From an uncultured Dorea sp. (GTDB taxonomy: Bacteria > Bacillota > Clostridia > Lachnospirales > Lachnospiraceae), in contig CAJUTH010000014.1 in NCBI GenBank assembly GCA_910589275.1, positions 4,744 through 68,743 on the forward strand: DNA of 64,000 nucleotides. Direction: 5' to 3'. Positions within the stretch are counted from its first letter, which is position 1, and each line of letters opens with the position of its first letter. Shown piece after piece: positions 7,870 through 16,867 of the stretch. The notes under the pieces are model-generated. The model had not been told where the DNA came from, did no database searches, and saw only the letters and a program-made list of their open reading frames with translations. The translations under genes and the position numbers were made by a program.

Positions 7870-9297
7870 TCAGCCCTTTGAAAGAGAGAAGATAAATTCC
7901 GTACCGACACCTTCCGTGCTGATTACATTAATATTTTCACCATGCGCTTGTATGGACTCCTTGACGATAGACAGGCCGAGACCGGTTCCCTTTTTGTCTT
8001 TGCCCCGTGAGGCATCCGTCTTGTAGAAGCGTTCCCATATTTTGTTTAAGGCGTCTCTGGGAATCCCAATGCCATTGTCCTTGACGGAGGTGATTACCTT
8101 GTCTCCCCGATCTGTGGTTTCAACGGTAATAATAGAATCCATATCGCTGAATTTAATGGCATTATCGATCAGGTTGTATAGAACCTGCTGAATTTTGCCC
8201 TTATCTGCAAACACAGTTAAATGCTTTGTGGCAAGAACTAATTCAATAGAAATCCGTTTTGCGGTGCAGGTTCCTTCAAAGGAAGCCGCGGTGTTTCGGA
8301 TTACTTCGTGGATATCAAAGGAAGCTTTATCCAAAATGAGATTCTTTGTGTCAAATTCATTCAGTTCCAGAAGATCTCTGGTCAGATCAGTCAGGCGTTC
8401 CGTCTCGAACAGAATGATATTCAGGTATTTATCTTGAAGATCCGGCGGAATCGTGCCGTCGGCAATTGCCTCTACATAGCCTTTGATGGAGGTCAGCGGA
8501 GAACGGAAATCGTGTGATACGTTGGCCACAAAGGTTTTCTGATAGGTTTCCATATCCCGGAGCTGCGAAGACATATAGTTTAGGGACGCAGACAGGTATC
8601 CCATCTCATCCTCTGCATCGACGGGGATTTCATAGTCCAGATTGCCAAGGGCATACTGGGTTGCCGCATCAGTAATCCTTCGCAAAGGAAAATAAACCAT
8701 CAATTCAAATGCGAAGAAGATGAGAAAGGAAAACAGGTAAATCACGGCAATCGTGGTATAAATCCTGTGGAGCAGATGCTCTTGAAGCCTTTCGATATCT
8801 TGAAGGTCTTTGTGAAGCAGAAAATATCCATTGGTATGGAAGCCGTCTACTACAGGAGCCATAACCGTAATGACTTCTTCCTCAAAATAATCATGATAAG
8901 TGCCCCTCTGATAGGTCTTCCCCGCGTTTTCCATCGGATTAAAATCTTCAATATAAGCCGGGGAGGATGGATAGCCTTCCGGATGGCTGCTGCACAAAAG
9001 AGTTCCGCCTGTATCGGTAAACCATGCGGCGGCATCCGTGTAGGCTTCAATTCCCTTTAGCTGGAGCCGCACGTCAGAAAGGGAAGCTTCTTCTGTAAAA
9101 TATTTGGGGAGATACCGGTTAGCCAGAATGTTAGCGCTTTTGTAGAGATCGTTTGCGGCAGAATCCAGCAATTGGTCATAAATAAAGCCGGGAATTGCCA
9201 TTGCAGTAATGAAAGCGGCTAAAAAACCCAATATAATATATATCAGTATAAATTTTAAATGCAGTGTGCTGCTAAAGTGAAGTTTTCCCGTATTCAT
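7870..9297 (-). CDS. Membrane sensor histidine kinase (HAMP-HisKA-HATPase)
   Basis: A 475-residue kinase that phosphorylates the response regulator encoded just upstream. Order: transmembrane helix at residues 12-35, an extracellular sensor domain of about 130 residues, a second helix near 185-205, a HAMP linker (YFPLRRITDAATQYALG), the HisKA box with phospho-acceptor in FVANVSHDFRSPLTSIKGY, and the HATPase domain with the N box (LYNLIDNAIKFS), DNGIGIP and GTGLGLSIV. All catalytic boxes are intact. AAGGATG precedes the ATG. It is the third gene of a tightly spaced mutS2-regulator-kinase set (15-base gaps). The stimulus is unknown. Confidence 0.93.
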   Translation of the reverse strand: MNTGKLHFSSTLHLKFILIYIILGFLAAFITAMAIPGFIYDQLLDSAANDLYKSANILANRYLPKYFTEEASLSDVRLQLKGIEAYTDAAAWFTDTGGTLLCSSHPEGYPSSPAYIEDFNPMENAGKTYQRGTYHDYFEEEVITVMAPVVDGFHTNGYFLLHKDLQDIERLQEHLLHRIYTTIAVIYLFSFLIFFAFELMVYFPLRRITDAATQYALGNLDYEIPVDAEDEMGYLSASLNYMSSQLRDMETYQKTFVANVSHDFRSPLTSIKGYVEAIADGTIPPDLQDKYLNIILFETERLTDLTRDLLELNEFDTKNLILDKASFDIHEVIRNTAASFEGTCTAKRISIELVLATKHLTVFADKGKIQQVLYNLIDNAIKFSDMDSIITVETTDRGDKVITSVKDNGIGIPRDALNKIWERFYKTDASRGKDKKGTGLGLSIVKESIQAHGENINVISTEGVGTEFIFSLSKG

Positions 9298-9312
9298 GAG
9301 TATTACGCATCC

Positions 9313-10014
9313 TTATTTTACTTCAAATTTATAACCGATTCCCCATACGGTTCTTAAGTTCCAAGAGCTGTGGTCGCCTATTTTTTCCCGGAGGCGTTTG
9401 ATATGGACGTCTACGGTACGGGTGTCTCCAATGTATTCATATCCCCAAATATGGTCGAGAAGCTGCTCTCTGGTAAAAACCTGATTCGGAGAAGAGGCAA
9501 GGAAATATAAAAGCTCCAGCTCTTTGGGAGGCATATCCACATTCTGTCTGTTTACAAGGACGGAATAGTTGGTCAGGTTAATGCTTAGACCCGGATATTC
9601 CACCAGCTTAGACTGGCTTTCGGCCCGTTCCTCAGGCTTCGCAGGCTGATATCTGCGCAGGACAGCCTTTACTCTTGCAACCATTTCTTTGGAATCAAAG
9701 GGCTTCATGATATAATCGTCGGCTCCAAGTTCCAAGCCAAGTACCTTGTCAAAGACCTCCCCTTTTGCAGAGAGCATGATGATAGGAGTCTGGGAACGGG
9801 CGCGGATTTCCCGGCATACCTGATAGCCGTCTATGCCCGGAAGCATTACATCTAAAAGTATCAAACCGGGCTGATAAGTGTCAAATGCCGATAGGGCGGC
9901 CTCTCCGTCATATACAATTTTTGTGTCAAAACATTCTTTTGTCAGATACAGAGAAATCAGCTCTGCAATATTTTCATCGTCGTCTACAATTAGGATTTTC
10001 TGTTTGCCTGCCAT
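9313..10014 (-). CDS. OmpR/PhoB-family response regulator
   Basis: A 233-residue DNA-binding regulator. The receiver domain has the acidic pair in IVDDDENI, the phospho-acceptor Asp in LILLDVMLPGIDGY, the conserved Thr/Ser position in PIIMLSAKG and Lys in YIMKPFD. The C-terminal winged helix includes LELLYFLASSPNQVFTREQLLDHIWG and RTVDVHIKRLREKIG. It is encoded 15 bases before the kinase gene that should activate it and 15 bases after mutS2. The close spacing suggests one transcript, so the two-component system may be expressed together with the recombination factor MutS2. Confidence 0.95.
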   Translation of the reverse strand: MAGKQKILIVDDDENIAELISLYLTKECFDTKIVYDGEAALSAFDTYQPGLILLDVMLPGIDGYQVCREIRARSQTPIIMLSAKGEVFDKVLGLELGADDYIMKPFDSKEMVARVKAVLRRYQPAKPEERAESQSKLVEYPGLSINLTNYSVLVNRQNVDMPPKELELLYFLASSPNQVFTREQLLDHIWGYEYIGDTRTVDVHIKRLREKIGDHSSWNLRTVWGIGYKFEVK

Positions 10015-10029
10015 AAAGATACGTCCCCC

Positions 10030-12405
10030 TTACTTAAATTCTACAATAGTTACACCGGCATCGCCTTCCCCAAAGGATGCCAGATGAAATTTTTTTACAT
10101 GTTTCTGCCGCCTTAGATAGGTATGGATGCCGTTTCTCAGGGCGCCGGTACCCTTGCCGTGGACAATGCGGACAGGGCTTAGGTGAGCCATATAGGCGTC
10201 GTCCAGATATTTGTCAAGCTCGGCGACGGCCTCGTCTACCGTTTTGCCTAGAAGATTAATTTCCGGGCTTACAGATAGAGCCTTTCCCATCTTCATCTTA
10301 CCCTTCGTGGTACGCTGCATGGATTTGGCAGAGTAAGAAGGCTGGCTGTCTACAATCTCAAGGTCAGAGATATGCACTTGGGAATTAAGAATGCCCATCT
10401 GTACATGGAGATTACCTCTGGAATCTGGAAGAGAGGTGACGGTTCCCGTCAGGTTCATGCTGAGGACCCGGACAGATTCTCCCAGTTTAAATTCAGAGGG
10501 TTTATGCCTGCGTTTGGGGGCGGCGGACTCCATCGCCAGTTTGGAACTGGTGGACTCCAGTTTTTTTCGCAGCCGCTCCCTTTCTTTTTCCATTTCCGCG
10601 GCAGAGACTCCTTCTTTGCCGAATTTGCGAAAATTCTTCATGGTTTCATCGGCCATTTCCTTTGCTTCCAGCAGAATTGCATGCGCCTTCTCATTCGCTT
10701 CCTTAATCATCCGGTCCCGCTGTTCGTCTAGTTTTTTCTGTTTGGCGGCGGTCTCGGATTTTAAGCGTTCCAGTTCCCGCTTGTAGGCGGCAATCTGCTG
10801 CTGTTCTTTCTCGATGGTTTTACGGCTGGTTTCCAGATCGGTCAGTACGTCTTCGAAGGACTCTGCGTCACTGGAGAGATGTGTTTTTGCTTCTTCAATA
10901 ATATAATCCGGGAGTCCCAGTTTCTTAGAGATGGCGAATGCGTTGCTTTTGCCGGGAATCCCAATCAGCAGATGGTAGGTGGGACGTAAGGTCGCCACGT
11001 CAAACTCACAGCTTGCATTCATGACTCCGGGAGTCTGAAGTGCAAATATTTTCAGTTCGCTGTAATGGGTGGTTGCCATGGTGCGGATTCCCTGTCCATG
11101 CAGATGGCTTAAAATGGCAATTGCAAGCGCCGCGCCTTCGGTTGGGTCTGTTCCGGCGCCCAGCTCGTCGAAGAGTACCAGCGAGTCGTGCTGTATTTTC
11201 TTTAAAAATGAAACAATGTTAGTCATGTGGGAGGAAAAGGTACTGAGGCTCTGCTCAATACTTTGTTCGTCTCCGATATCTGCATATACATCTTCAAAAA
11301 TGCCTAGCTCTGAACGGTCTAACGCCGGAATATGGAGCCCAGCCTGCCCCATCAGCGTAAAAAGCCCGGCCGTTTTCAGAGTTACAGTTTTTCCGCCGGT
11401 ATTCGGGCCTGTGATTATTAGCAGGTCAAATTCATCTCCCAGAGTTAAAGAGATAGGAACGACCTTGCTCTTATCGATCAGCGGATGCCTGCCCTCACGG
11501 ATGCGGATACGCCTGTCTTTGTTAAACAAAGGTTTGCTTGCGTTCATGGATAAGGCAAGAGACCCTCTTGCAAAGATAAAATCCAACTCTGTCAGAGCGC
11601 GGTAATTGTTCCGTATCGGTTCGGTATATTCTGCCGTATCCGCGCTGAGGCGTGAAAGAATTACCTGAATTTCTTCCTGTTCTTTTCCGTACAGTTCCTT
11701 TAAATCATTATTCAGTTTTACAATGGCCATAGGCTCTACGAACAGAGTGGAGCCTGTAGAGGATTGGTCATGAATCATGCCGGGAACCTGTGAACGGTAT
11801 TCGGATTTGACCGGAACGCAGTAGCGGTCCCCGCGCATGGTAATGATCGGATCCTGTAGATAAGAGCGCAGAGAACCGTTTACCATACTGTTTAATGTGG
11901 AATGAACCTTGTCGTTCATCAGTCCGATCTGCCTTCGGATATGCTTTAAAGTACTGCTGGCGTCATCGCTTATCTCCTCTTCGCTGATGATACAGCGGTC
12001 AATTTCGGAGAATAGCACCGTCAGCGGTTCAATCTGTTCAAAATAGATGTCCAGACAATCGGCTAGGTCGTCAGAAGTATCGTGCCGTCCGTAAGCTTTT
12101 GCCCTTGCAGCCGCCGCCAGAAGTTTGGCAATGCGCAAAAGCTCGGCCGCATTCAAAGAAGCGCCGATTTCCAGCCGTTTCATAGAATCTTCGATGGGAT
12201 AACATCCGCTGAAAGAAGGCTTTCCTTTCCGGACGATTCTAGTAAACGCGGCGGCAGTCTGTTCCTGCATCGTTTCAATCAGTATCATATCGGTAGAAGG
12301 CTTGAGGTTCCTGCATTTACGTTTGCCGCCGGGAGTGGATGCCTCCTCTGTTAATAGATCAATGATCTTGTAAAATTCTAGCTTGGTTAATGTTTTTCTA
12401 TTCAT
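10030..12405 (-). CDS. mutS2: MutS2 with C-terminal Smr domain
   Basis: A 791-residue MutS-family ATPase. In Firmicutes MutS2 suppresses homologous recombination and also acts as a ribosome-collision sensor. The MutS-like lever and core domains are followed by Walker A (ITGPNTGGKTVTLKTAG), Walker B (LVLFDELGAGTDP) and the ABC signature region. A long charged coiled coil (about residues 510-640) comes next, and then the Smr domain with the HGKGTGALR motif close to residue 750. The mismatch-recognition domain I of MutS1 is absent, as expected. Length is typical. Start ATG has AGGAG close upstream. It heads the minus-strand operon with the two-component system. Confidence 0.96.
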   Translation of the reverse strand: MNRKTLTKLEFYKIIDLLTEEASTPGGKRKCRNLKPSTDMILIETMQEQTAAAFTRIVRKGKPSFSGCYPIEDSMKRLEIGASLNAAELLRIAKLLAAAARAKAYGRHDTSDDLADCLDIYFEQIEPLTVLFSEIDRCIISEEEISDDASSTLKHIRRQIGLMNDKVHSTLNSMVNGSLRSYLQDPIITMRGDRYCVPVKSEYRSQVPGMIHDQSSTGSTLFVEPMAIVKLNNDLKELYGKEQEEIQVILSRLSADTAEYTEPIRNNYRALTELDFIFARGSLALSMNASKPLFNKDRRIRIREGRHPLIDKSKVVPISLTLGDEFDLLIITGPNTGGKTVTLKTAGLFTLMGQAGLHIPALDRSELGIFEDVYADIGDEQSIEQSLSTFSSHMTNIVSFLKKIQHDSLVLFDELGAGTDPTEGAALAIAILSHLHGQGIRTMATTHYSELKIFALQTPGVMNASCEFDVATLRPTYHLLIGIPGKSNAFAISKKLGLPDYIIEEAKTHLSSDAESFEDVLTDLETSRKTIEKEQQQIAAYKRELERLKSETAAKQKKLDEQRDRMIKEANEKAHAILLEAKEMADETMKNFRKFGKEGVSAAEMEKERERLRKKLESTSSKLAMESAAPKRRHKPSEFKLGESVRVLSMNLTGTVTSLPDSRGNLHVQMGILNSQVHISDLEIVDSQPSYSAKSMQRTTKGKMKMGKALSVSPEINLLGKTVDEAVAELDKYLDDAYMAHLSPVRIVHGKGTGALRNGIHTYLRRQKHVKKFHLASFGEGDAGVTIVEFK

Positions 12406-12423
12406 ATAAATTCTCCTAAAATG

Positions 12424-12501
12424 GCGAATGGGACTTGCTCACTCTTGAATCATTTTCTTACGGTCTGCGCAGTAAATGTGCAAACCTGTGGACAGTAACT
12501 A
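12424..12501. repeat. Partial copy of a dispersed ~80-bp intergenic element
   Basis: This segment matches 33675-33754 at roughly four of five positions: it begins GCGAATGGGA, contains TTGCTCAC and TTTCTTAC, and ends ACAGTAACTA. Only the right-hand part of the longer element at 33621-33786 is present here. Confidence 0.65.
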
Positions 12502-12538
12502 TTTTAACGTATTTTGCGCTGAAATAAAAGGATAAATA

Positions 12539-12567
12539 TTGAACATTCACGGGCAATATTGTATACT
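12539..12567 (+). promoter_or_regulatory. Promoter of the HtrA-like gene
   Basis: TTGAAC and TATACT are separated by exactly 17 bases. The -10 box ends 32 bases before the start codon. Confidence 0.65.
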
Positions 12568-12599
12568 AATAGCAGGTTTATCAGAGGAGATAACGCATC

Positions 12600-13889
12600 A
12601 TGGAATATCACGAGGAGCCAAAGGATAGGAAGAATACTCCGGATGTGGAGTCTGAGGAAGAATATGCGTTCCTGCAGGAGACCTTTAAGGATGAAAGGGT
12701 CAGAGGCAGGATATCAAGAGGTATGATTGTTAAATATGCATGTCTTGGACTGGTGTTTGGATTAGCGGCCAGTCTGGGATTTTTTGCGCTAAAGCCATGG
12801 GCGGAGAGTATGAACCTTGATAATCCGGATCAGGTGACAATTCCGGAAGAGGAGGATATGAGCTCGGAAGAGACGGAGGAAGTGTCGGAGGAAATACAGG
12901 AGCAGCCGCAGCCGCTTACGATTGACAATTACCGGGAGATGAATAAAGCCCTCTATGATGTCGGGAGCGAGACGGCTAAATGTGTAGTTGAGATGCAGGG
13001 CGCGGGAACAGAGGAGGACTGGCAGGAAGCGGAGTATGATAAAGGCGGCAGCGTGTCCGGAATTATCGTGGCGGATAACGGACCGGAGCTTTTGATTTTT
13101 GCCAGCAGCCGCGCGGCGGGTAATAGAGAGAGCATTCAGGCAAAGTTTGCAGATGGAAGAACATACAGAGCCGGGCTTAAGCAAAAGGATGAGAATCTTG
13201 GATTCGCGGTATATGCGGTACAGAAGAATGGACTGGCGGACTCTACCAGAAGCCGGATTGGAGTTGCAGAGCTTGGGTCATCGGCGGTTGTAGCGCAGGG
13301 GGATACAGTGATTGCACTGGGGAGTCCTTTCGGCTATGCGGGCGCCATGGGATTTGGTGTGGTGGCATCGCCGAAGAATACTATTTTAAATCCGGACGGG
13401 GAATACCGGCTGATCTGCACGGACATTTCCGGGGCCCGGAATGGAACCGGCGCGCTGGTGAATATAAAAGGCGAGATTGTGGGGATGATTGACCAATCCA
13501 TTTCGGATGAAGATAGTATGAATTTGGTGACCGGCTATGGGATCTCTGATTTGAAGGGAATAATAGAGCTTCTCTCAAACGGACTGCCGGTTCCCTATCT
13601 TGGAATTACCGGGGTGACGGTGACGGAGGACATTGCCGAGCAGCAGGGAATACCCGTAGGGGTGTATGTACAGGAGGTTCAGGCGGATTCCCCGGCAATG
13701 ACTGCCGGTATTCAGAGCGGTGATGTGATTGTGGGCATTGGAAAAGAAGAGATTATAACCTTATCGGCATATCATATGCTCCTTATGAAACAGGAAACAG
13801 GAAGTAATGTGAAGTTTCAGGGAATGCGTAAAGGAACGGACGGCTATGTAGCCATTGACTATACTGTGACAGTTGGAAGCTGTAATTAG
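12600..13889 (+). CDS. HtrA/DegP-like membrane protein with degenerate catalytic triad and a PDZ domain
   Basis: A 429-residue S1C-protease-fold protein anchored by one transmembrane helix (residues 42-64), with an acidic linker (83-105), a trypsin-like domain (about 120-325) and a C-terminal PDZ domain (about 332-425; YLGITG, VQEVQADSPAMTAGIQSGDVIVGIG). The triad appears lost. The usual TNxHVV His box reads FASSRAA (168-173). The TDLA Asp box reads ENLGFA with N199. The GNSGGP Ser box reads NGTGAL (281-286) with Gly at the Ser position. The surrounding fold motifs (GDTVIALGSPFG) remain. It therefore probably works as a non-proteolytic, PDZ-containing binding or chaperone protein outside the membrane. 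AGAGGAG precedes the ATG, and yhaM follows after 20 bases. Confidence 0.85.
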   Translation: MEYHEEPKDRKNTPDVESEEEYAFLQETFKDERVRGRISRGMIVKYACLGLVFGLAASLGFFALKPWAESMNLDNPDQVTIPEEEDMSSEETEEVSEEIQEQPQPLTIDNYREMNKALYDVGSETAKCVVEMQGAGTEEDWQEAEYDKGGSVSGIIVADNGPELLIFASSRAAGNRESIQAKFADGRTYRAGLKQKDENLGFAVYAVQKNGLADSTRSRIGVAELGSSAVVAQGDTVIALGSPFGYAGAMGFGVVASPKNTILNPDGEYRLICTDISGARNGTGALVNIKGEIVGMIDQSISDEDSMNLVTGYGISDLKGIIELLSNGLPVPYLGITGVTVTEDIAEQQGIPVGVYVQEVQADSPAMTAGIQSGDVIVGIGKEEIITLSAYHMLLMKQETGSNVKFQGMRKGTDGYVAIDYTVTVGSCN

Positions 13890-13909
13890 AATAGAAAGAG
13901 GAAGGTATT

Positions 13910-14857
13910 ATGAGATATATTAATACGCTTTGCGAGGGCGAGACCATACGGAATATTTATTTATGTAAGGGGAAGCGTTCAGCGGAGACAAGAAATGGAA
14001 AACCGTATGATAACCTGATCCTTCAGGACAAGACGGGAACTTTAGACGGCAAGGTATGGGATCCCAATTCCGGCGGAATCGCAGATTACGAGGAGATGGA
14101 TTTCATAGAGGTTTTTGGGGAAGTGACCAGCTATAATAACGCGCTGCAGTTGAATATCCGCCAGATTCGAAAGGCATACGAGAATGAGTATAATTTGGCG
14201 GATTATATGCCGACGACAGAGAAAAATGCGGACGGTATGTACGAGGAGCTTTTGAAATATGGAGCGCAGGTTAAGAATACTTATCTTCGGCAGTTGATAG
14301 AATATTATTTTGTCAATGATCAGGCGTTTATCAAAAAATTTAAGGGACATTCTGCAGCAAAAAGCGTTCATCACGGCTTTGCCGGAGGTCTGCTGGAACA
14401 TACGCTGAGCGTGGTGAAGTTCTGTGAGTATATGGCGGGAGCGTATCCGATCTTAAACAGGGATCTGCTGTATACGGCAGCCATGTGCCACGATATAGGG
14501 AAAACCAGAGAATTATCGGCATTTCCTAAAAATGATTATACGGATGACGGACAGCTTTTAGGTCATATAGTGATTGGGGTGGAAATGGTAAATGATGCGG
14601 TCCGGGAGATTCCGGATTTTCCGGATAAATTAGCCAGCGAGTTAAAACACTGTATTATTGCGCATCATGGCGAGTTAGAGTATGGTTCACCGAAGAAGCC
14701 GGCGCTGCCGGAAGCATTTGCCTTGAATTTTGCAGACTGTACAGACGCTAAGATGCAGACCCTGACAGAGATATTTAAGGATAAGAACACGAAAGACTGG
14801 ATAGGGTACAACAGGCTGTTTGAAACAAATCTGAGAAAAAGCAGTCTTGACAAATAG
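13910..14857 (+). CDS. yhaM: 3'-5' exoribonuclease YhaM family
   Basis: A 315-residue nuclease that trims RNA (and single-stranded DNA) from the 3' end. The N-terminal OB-fold nucleic-acid-binding domain covers residues 1-90 (KTGTLDGKVWDP). The HD phosphohydrolase domain carries HHGFAGGLLEHTLSV, the metal-binding HD in MCHDIGKTREL, and HCIIAHHGELEYGSP. Size and motif order match B. subtilis YhaM. GAGGAAGG precedes the ATG. It follows the HtrA-like gene by 20 bases and is probably co-transcribed with it. Confidence 0.92.
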   Translation: MRYINTLCEGETIRNIYLCKGKRSAETRNGKPYDNLILQDKTGTLDGKVWDPNSGGIADYEEMDFIEVFGEVTSYNNALQLNIRQIRKAYENEYNLADYMPTTEKNADGMYEELLKYGAQVKNTYLRQLIEYYFVNDQAFIKKFKGHSAAKSVHHGFAGGLLEHTLSVVKFCEYMAGAYPILNRDLLYTAAMCHDIGKTRELSAFPKNDYTDDGQLLGHIVIGVEMVNDAVREIPDFPDKLASELKHCIIAHHGELEYGSPKKPALPEAFALNFADCTDAKMQTLTEIFKDKNTKDWIGYNRLFETNLRKSSLDK

Positions 14858-14927
14858 AAGAAGACAAGGATTTATAGACAGGGAAATATGCGCGGACAGA
14901 AGATGACAGGGTGTTACAGATATTGCG

Positions 14928-14958
14928 GGCAGATGGGGCATTGCTTCATCTGCCTTTT
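14928..14958 (+). terminator. Probable terminator after yhaM
   Basis: GGCAGATG pairs with CATCTGCC around an 11-nt loop and is followed by four T residues. It lies in the 159-base gap between yhaM and rlmCD. Confidence 0.6.
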
Positions 14959-15016
14959 GGGTATGGGTGATGGAATGTATCTCTGCAGGCTGCAGGTCTG
15001 AAAAAAGGAGAAGTAT

Positions 15017-16408
15017 ATGAAAAAGAATGATGTGGTAACAGTAACCATTGAGGATTTTGGCGTTGGTGGAGAGGGGATAGGAAAAATAGATGGGTACGCC
15101 CTTTTTATTAAAGATGCGGTGATTGGGGACGTGGTGGAAGCGAAGGTCATGAAGGCGAAGAAGAATTACGGTTATGGGAAGCTTCAGAAAATAATCCGGC
15201 CATCGGAACACAGAGTTATGCCGCGCTGCCCCATTGCCCGCCAGTGCGGCGGCTGCCAGATGCAGGCGGTAAGCTATGACAAACAGTTGGAATATAAGAA
15301 TCGGAAGGTTTGGAATAATCTGAAACGGATCGGCGGAATACCTGAGAAGCTGCTGGAAGCTGTTATGGAACCGCCCTGCGGGATGGAAGAGCCATATCGA
15401 TATCGCAATAAAGCCCAGTTTCCGATAGGCAGGGATAAGAACGGCAGACTGGCGGCGGGATTCTATGCGGGGCGCACTCATCAGATTATCCCTTGCGACG
15501 ACTGCTGTCTGGGGATGAAGGTTAATCAGGAGATTCTGGACAGACTCCTTTCGTTTATGGAGAAGTATCATATTGAGCCTTATGATGAAGCAGAGCATAA
15601 GGGGCTGGTGCGCCATGTACTGATCCGCTATGGATTTGCCACCGATGAGATCATGGTGTGTCTGGTGATCAACGGAAAAGAACTGCCCCATGCAAGAGAA
15701 CTGACAGAGGAGCTCAGGGAGATCTCCGGCATGATGAGCATTTCAGTCAGCAGGAATACAGAGAAAACTAATGTAATTATGGGAAAAGAGATCGCGGTGT
15801 TATGGGGACAGGGATTTATCACAGACTATATCGGGGAAATAAAATATCAGATCTCGCCTTTGTCCTTTTATCAGGTGAATCCGGTGCAGACAAGGAATCT
15901 GTATGAGACGGCGCTGGAGTATGCGGGACTTCACGGGACGGAGACTGTATGGGATCTGTATTGCGGGATCGGAACGATTTCCTTGTTTCTGGCGCAGAGG
16001 GCGGGCAGGGTCTATGGCGTGGAGATTGTGCCGCAGGCAGTAGAGGATGCAAGGAAGAATGCGGAGATTAATGGGATTGGGAACGCACAGTTTTTTGCGG
16101 GGAAGGCGGAGGAAGTGCTGCCCGGATATTATGAGGAATATGCCGCAGGCCATCCGGGGCAGCGGGCGGGGGCAGATGTGATCGTGGTGGATCCGCCGAG
16201 AAAAGGCTGCGAGGAGTCTGTGCTGGAGACGATGGTGCGGATGCAGCCGGAGCGGATCGTGTATGTGAGCTGTGATTCGGCGACGCTGGCCCGGGACGCG
16301 GCGTATCTGAGGGAAAATGGATATGAAGTGGAGAGGGGGAAGGTGACGGACATGTTTCCGCAGACTTGCCACACAGAATGTGTGCTGGGAATGCAAAGGA
16401 AAGAATAG
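15017..16408 (+). CDS. rlmCD: 23S rRNA (uracil-5)-methyltransferase, RlmCD/RumA family
   Basis: A 463-residue SAM-dependent enzyme that methylates uridines of 23S rRNA. It has an N-terminal TRAM domain (residues 1-60, VTIEDFGVGGEGIGKIDG), the iron-sulfur cysteine motif CPIARQCGGCQMQ, and a further Cys in the CDDCCLG segment. The Rossmann methyltransferase domain has VWDLYCGIGTISLFLA for SAM, the VVDPPRKGC motif and the catalytic Cys in VYVSCDSATLARD. A strong AAAGGAG precedes the ATG. It appears to be transcribed alone, and the paralogue count in this genome is unknown, so the exact target uridine is not certain. Confidence 0.93.
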   Translation: MKKNDVVTVTIEDFGVGGEGIGKIDGYALFIKDAVIGDVVEAKVMKAKKNYGYGKLQKIIRPSEHRVMPRCPIARQCGGCQMQAVSYDKQLEYKNRKVWNNLKRIGGIPEKLLEAVMEPPCGMEEPYRYRNKAQFPIGRDKNGRLAAGFYAGRTHQIIPCDDCCLGMKVNQEILDRLLSFMEKYHIEPYDEAEHKGLVRHVLIRYGFATDEIMVCLVINGKELPHARELTEELREISGMMSISVSRNTEKTNVIMGKEIAVLWGQGFITDYIGEIKYQISPLSFYQVNPVQTRNLYETALEYAGLHGTETVWDLYCGIGTISLFLAQRAGRVYGVEIVPQAVEDARKNAEINGIGNAQFFAGKAEEVLPGYYEEYAAGHPGQRAGADVIVVDPPRKGCEESVLETMVRMQPERIVYVSCDSATLARDAAYLRENGYEVERGKVTDMFPQTCHTECVLGMQRKE

Positions 16409-16461
16409 TCAGATAAAATGCAGAAAAATAATTTATAATGTGTGAGAATAGATGAAATGTT

Positions 16462-16486
16462 AACCTGTCGGAAATTCCGACAGGTT
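16462..16486. repeat. Perfect 12-bp-arm palindrome after rlmCD
   Basis: AACCTGTCGGAA, one central A, then its exact inverse TTCCGACAGGTT. No T-run follows, so it is not a classical terminator. It marks the left edge of the AT-richer Fic region. Confidence 0.7.
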
Positions 16487-16502
16487 CAAGAAATGGGTAT
16501 GA

Positions 16503-16715
16503 TTTGATGATAAAAATTATTTAGATTACTATGCAGGTCAAGAAACATTAGATAAAGTAAACAGTATAAAGTATCAGGTTATTTATGGTAGGAGAGGCAC
16601 AGGAAAAACGCATTTGTTAAGGGCTTTACAAGAAAAATTGCTTGAAACATATGGGAAATATTTTCCGGTATATATTGATTTGCGGGCCTATACTAAAGTT
16701 GTAAAGGGAGTGTAA
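16503..16715 (+). pseudogene. Remnant of a P-loop ATPase gene
   Basis: A 70-codon open stretch without a start codon encodes LDYYAGQETLDKVNSIKYQ, then a Walker A motif (YGRRGTGKTHLLRAL) and YFPVYIDLRAYTK before a stop. This reads as the first part of a NACHT/STAND- or Sll1717-like ATPase whose remainder has been lost. It follows a TGA directly and has no ribosome binding site. It lies just upstream of the fic gene and is AT-rich like it, so both probably came in as foreign DNA. Confidence 0.6.
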
Positions 16716-16754
16716 TTTTGGAATTAGGGCATATTATTTCATGTATTATAATAA

Positions 16755-16854
16755 TTGGGGAACAATTTTAATGATTTAATCGCGGAAATGCTCCCCAATG
16801 TATATTGATTATTGGGGAACATTTTGATATAATAATCAAAAAAATGTTCCCCAA
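16755..16854. promoter_or_regulatory. TTGGGGAAC operator array of the fic gene
   Basis: Four copies of a TTGGGGAAC-type box occur: 16755-16763 (+), 16791-16799 (inverted, variant), 16812-16825 (TTGGGGAACATTTT, +) and 16841-16854 (the exact inverse). A fifth copy lies just after the gene at 17825-17833. The third copy sits between the promoter hexamers, and the fourth covers the expected transcription start up to the ribosome binding site. This geometry is that of a repressor operator, most simply autoregulation. Confidence 0.7.
16805..16833 (+). promoter_or_regulatory. Promoter of the fic gene
   Basis: TTGATT and TATAAT are separated by exactly 17 bases, with the TTGGGGAACATTTT operator inside the spacer. 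Confidence 0.7.
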
Positions 16855-16867
16855 AGGAGGAGATGCA

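Noticed and set aside
14687..15691. A 334-codon open frame on the minus strand across the yhaM/rlmCD boundary
   Set aside because: It is antisense to two well-identified genes, has a composition rich in His, Leu and Ile without any recognisable motif, and lacks a ribosome binding site.
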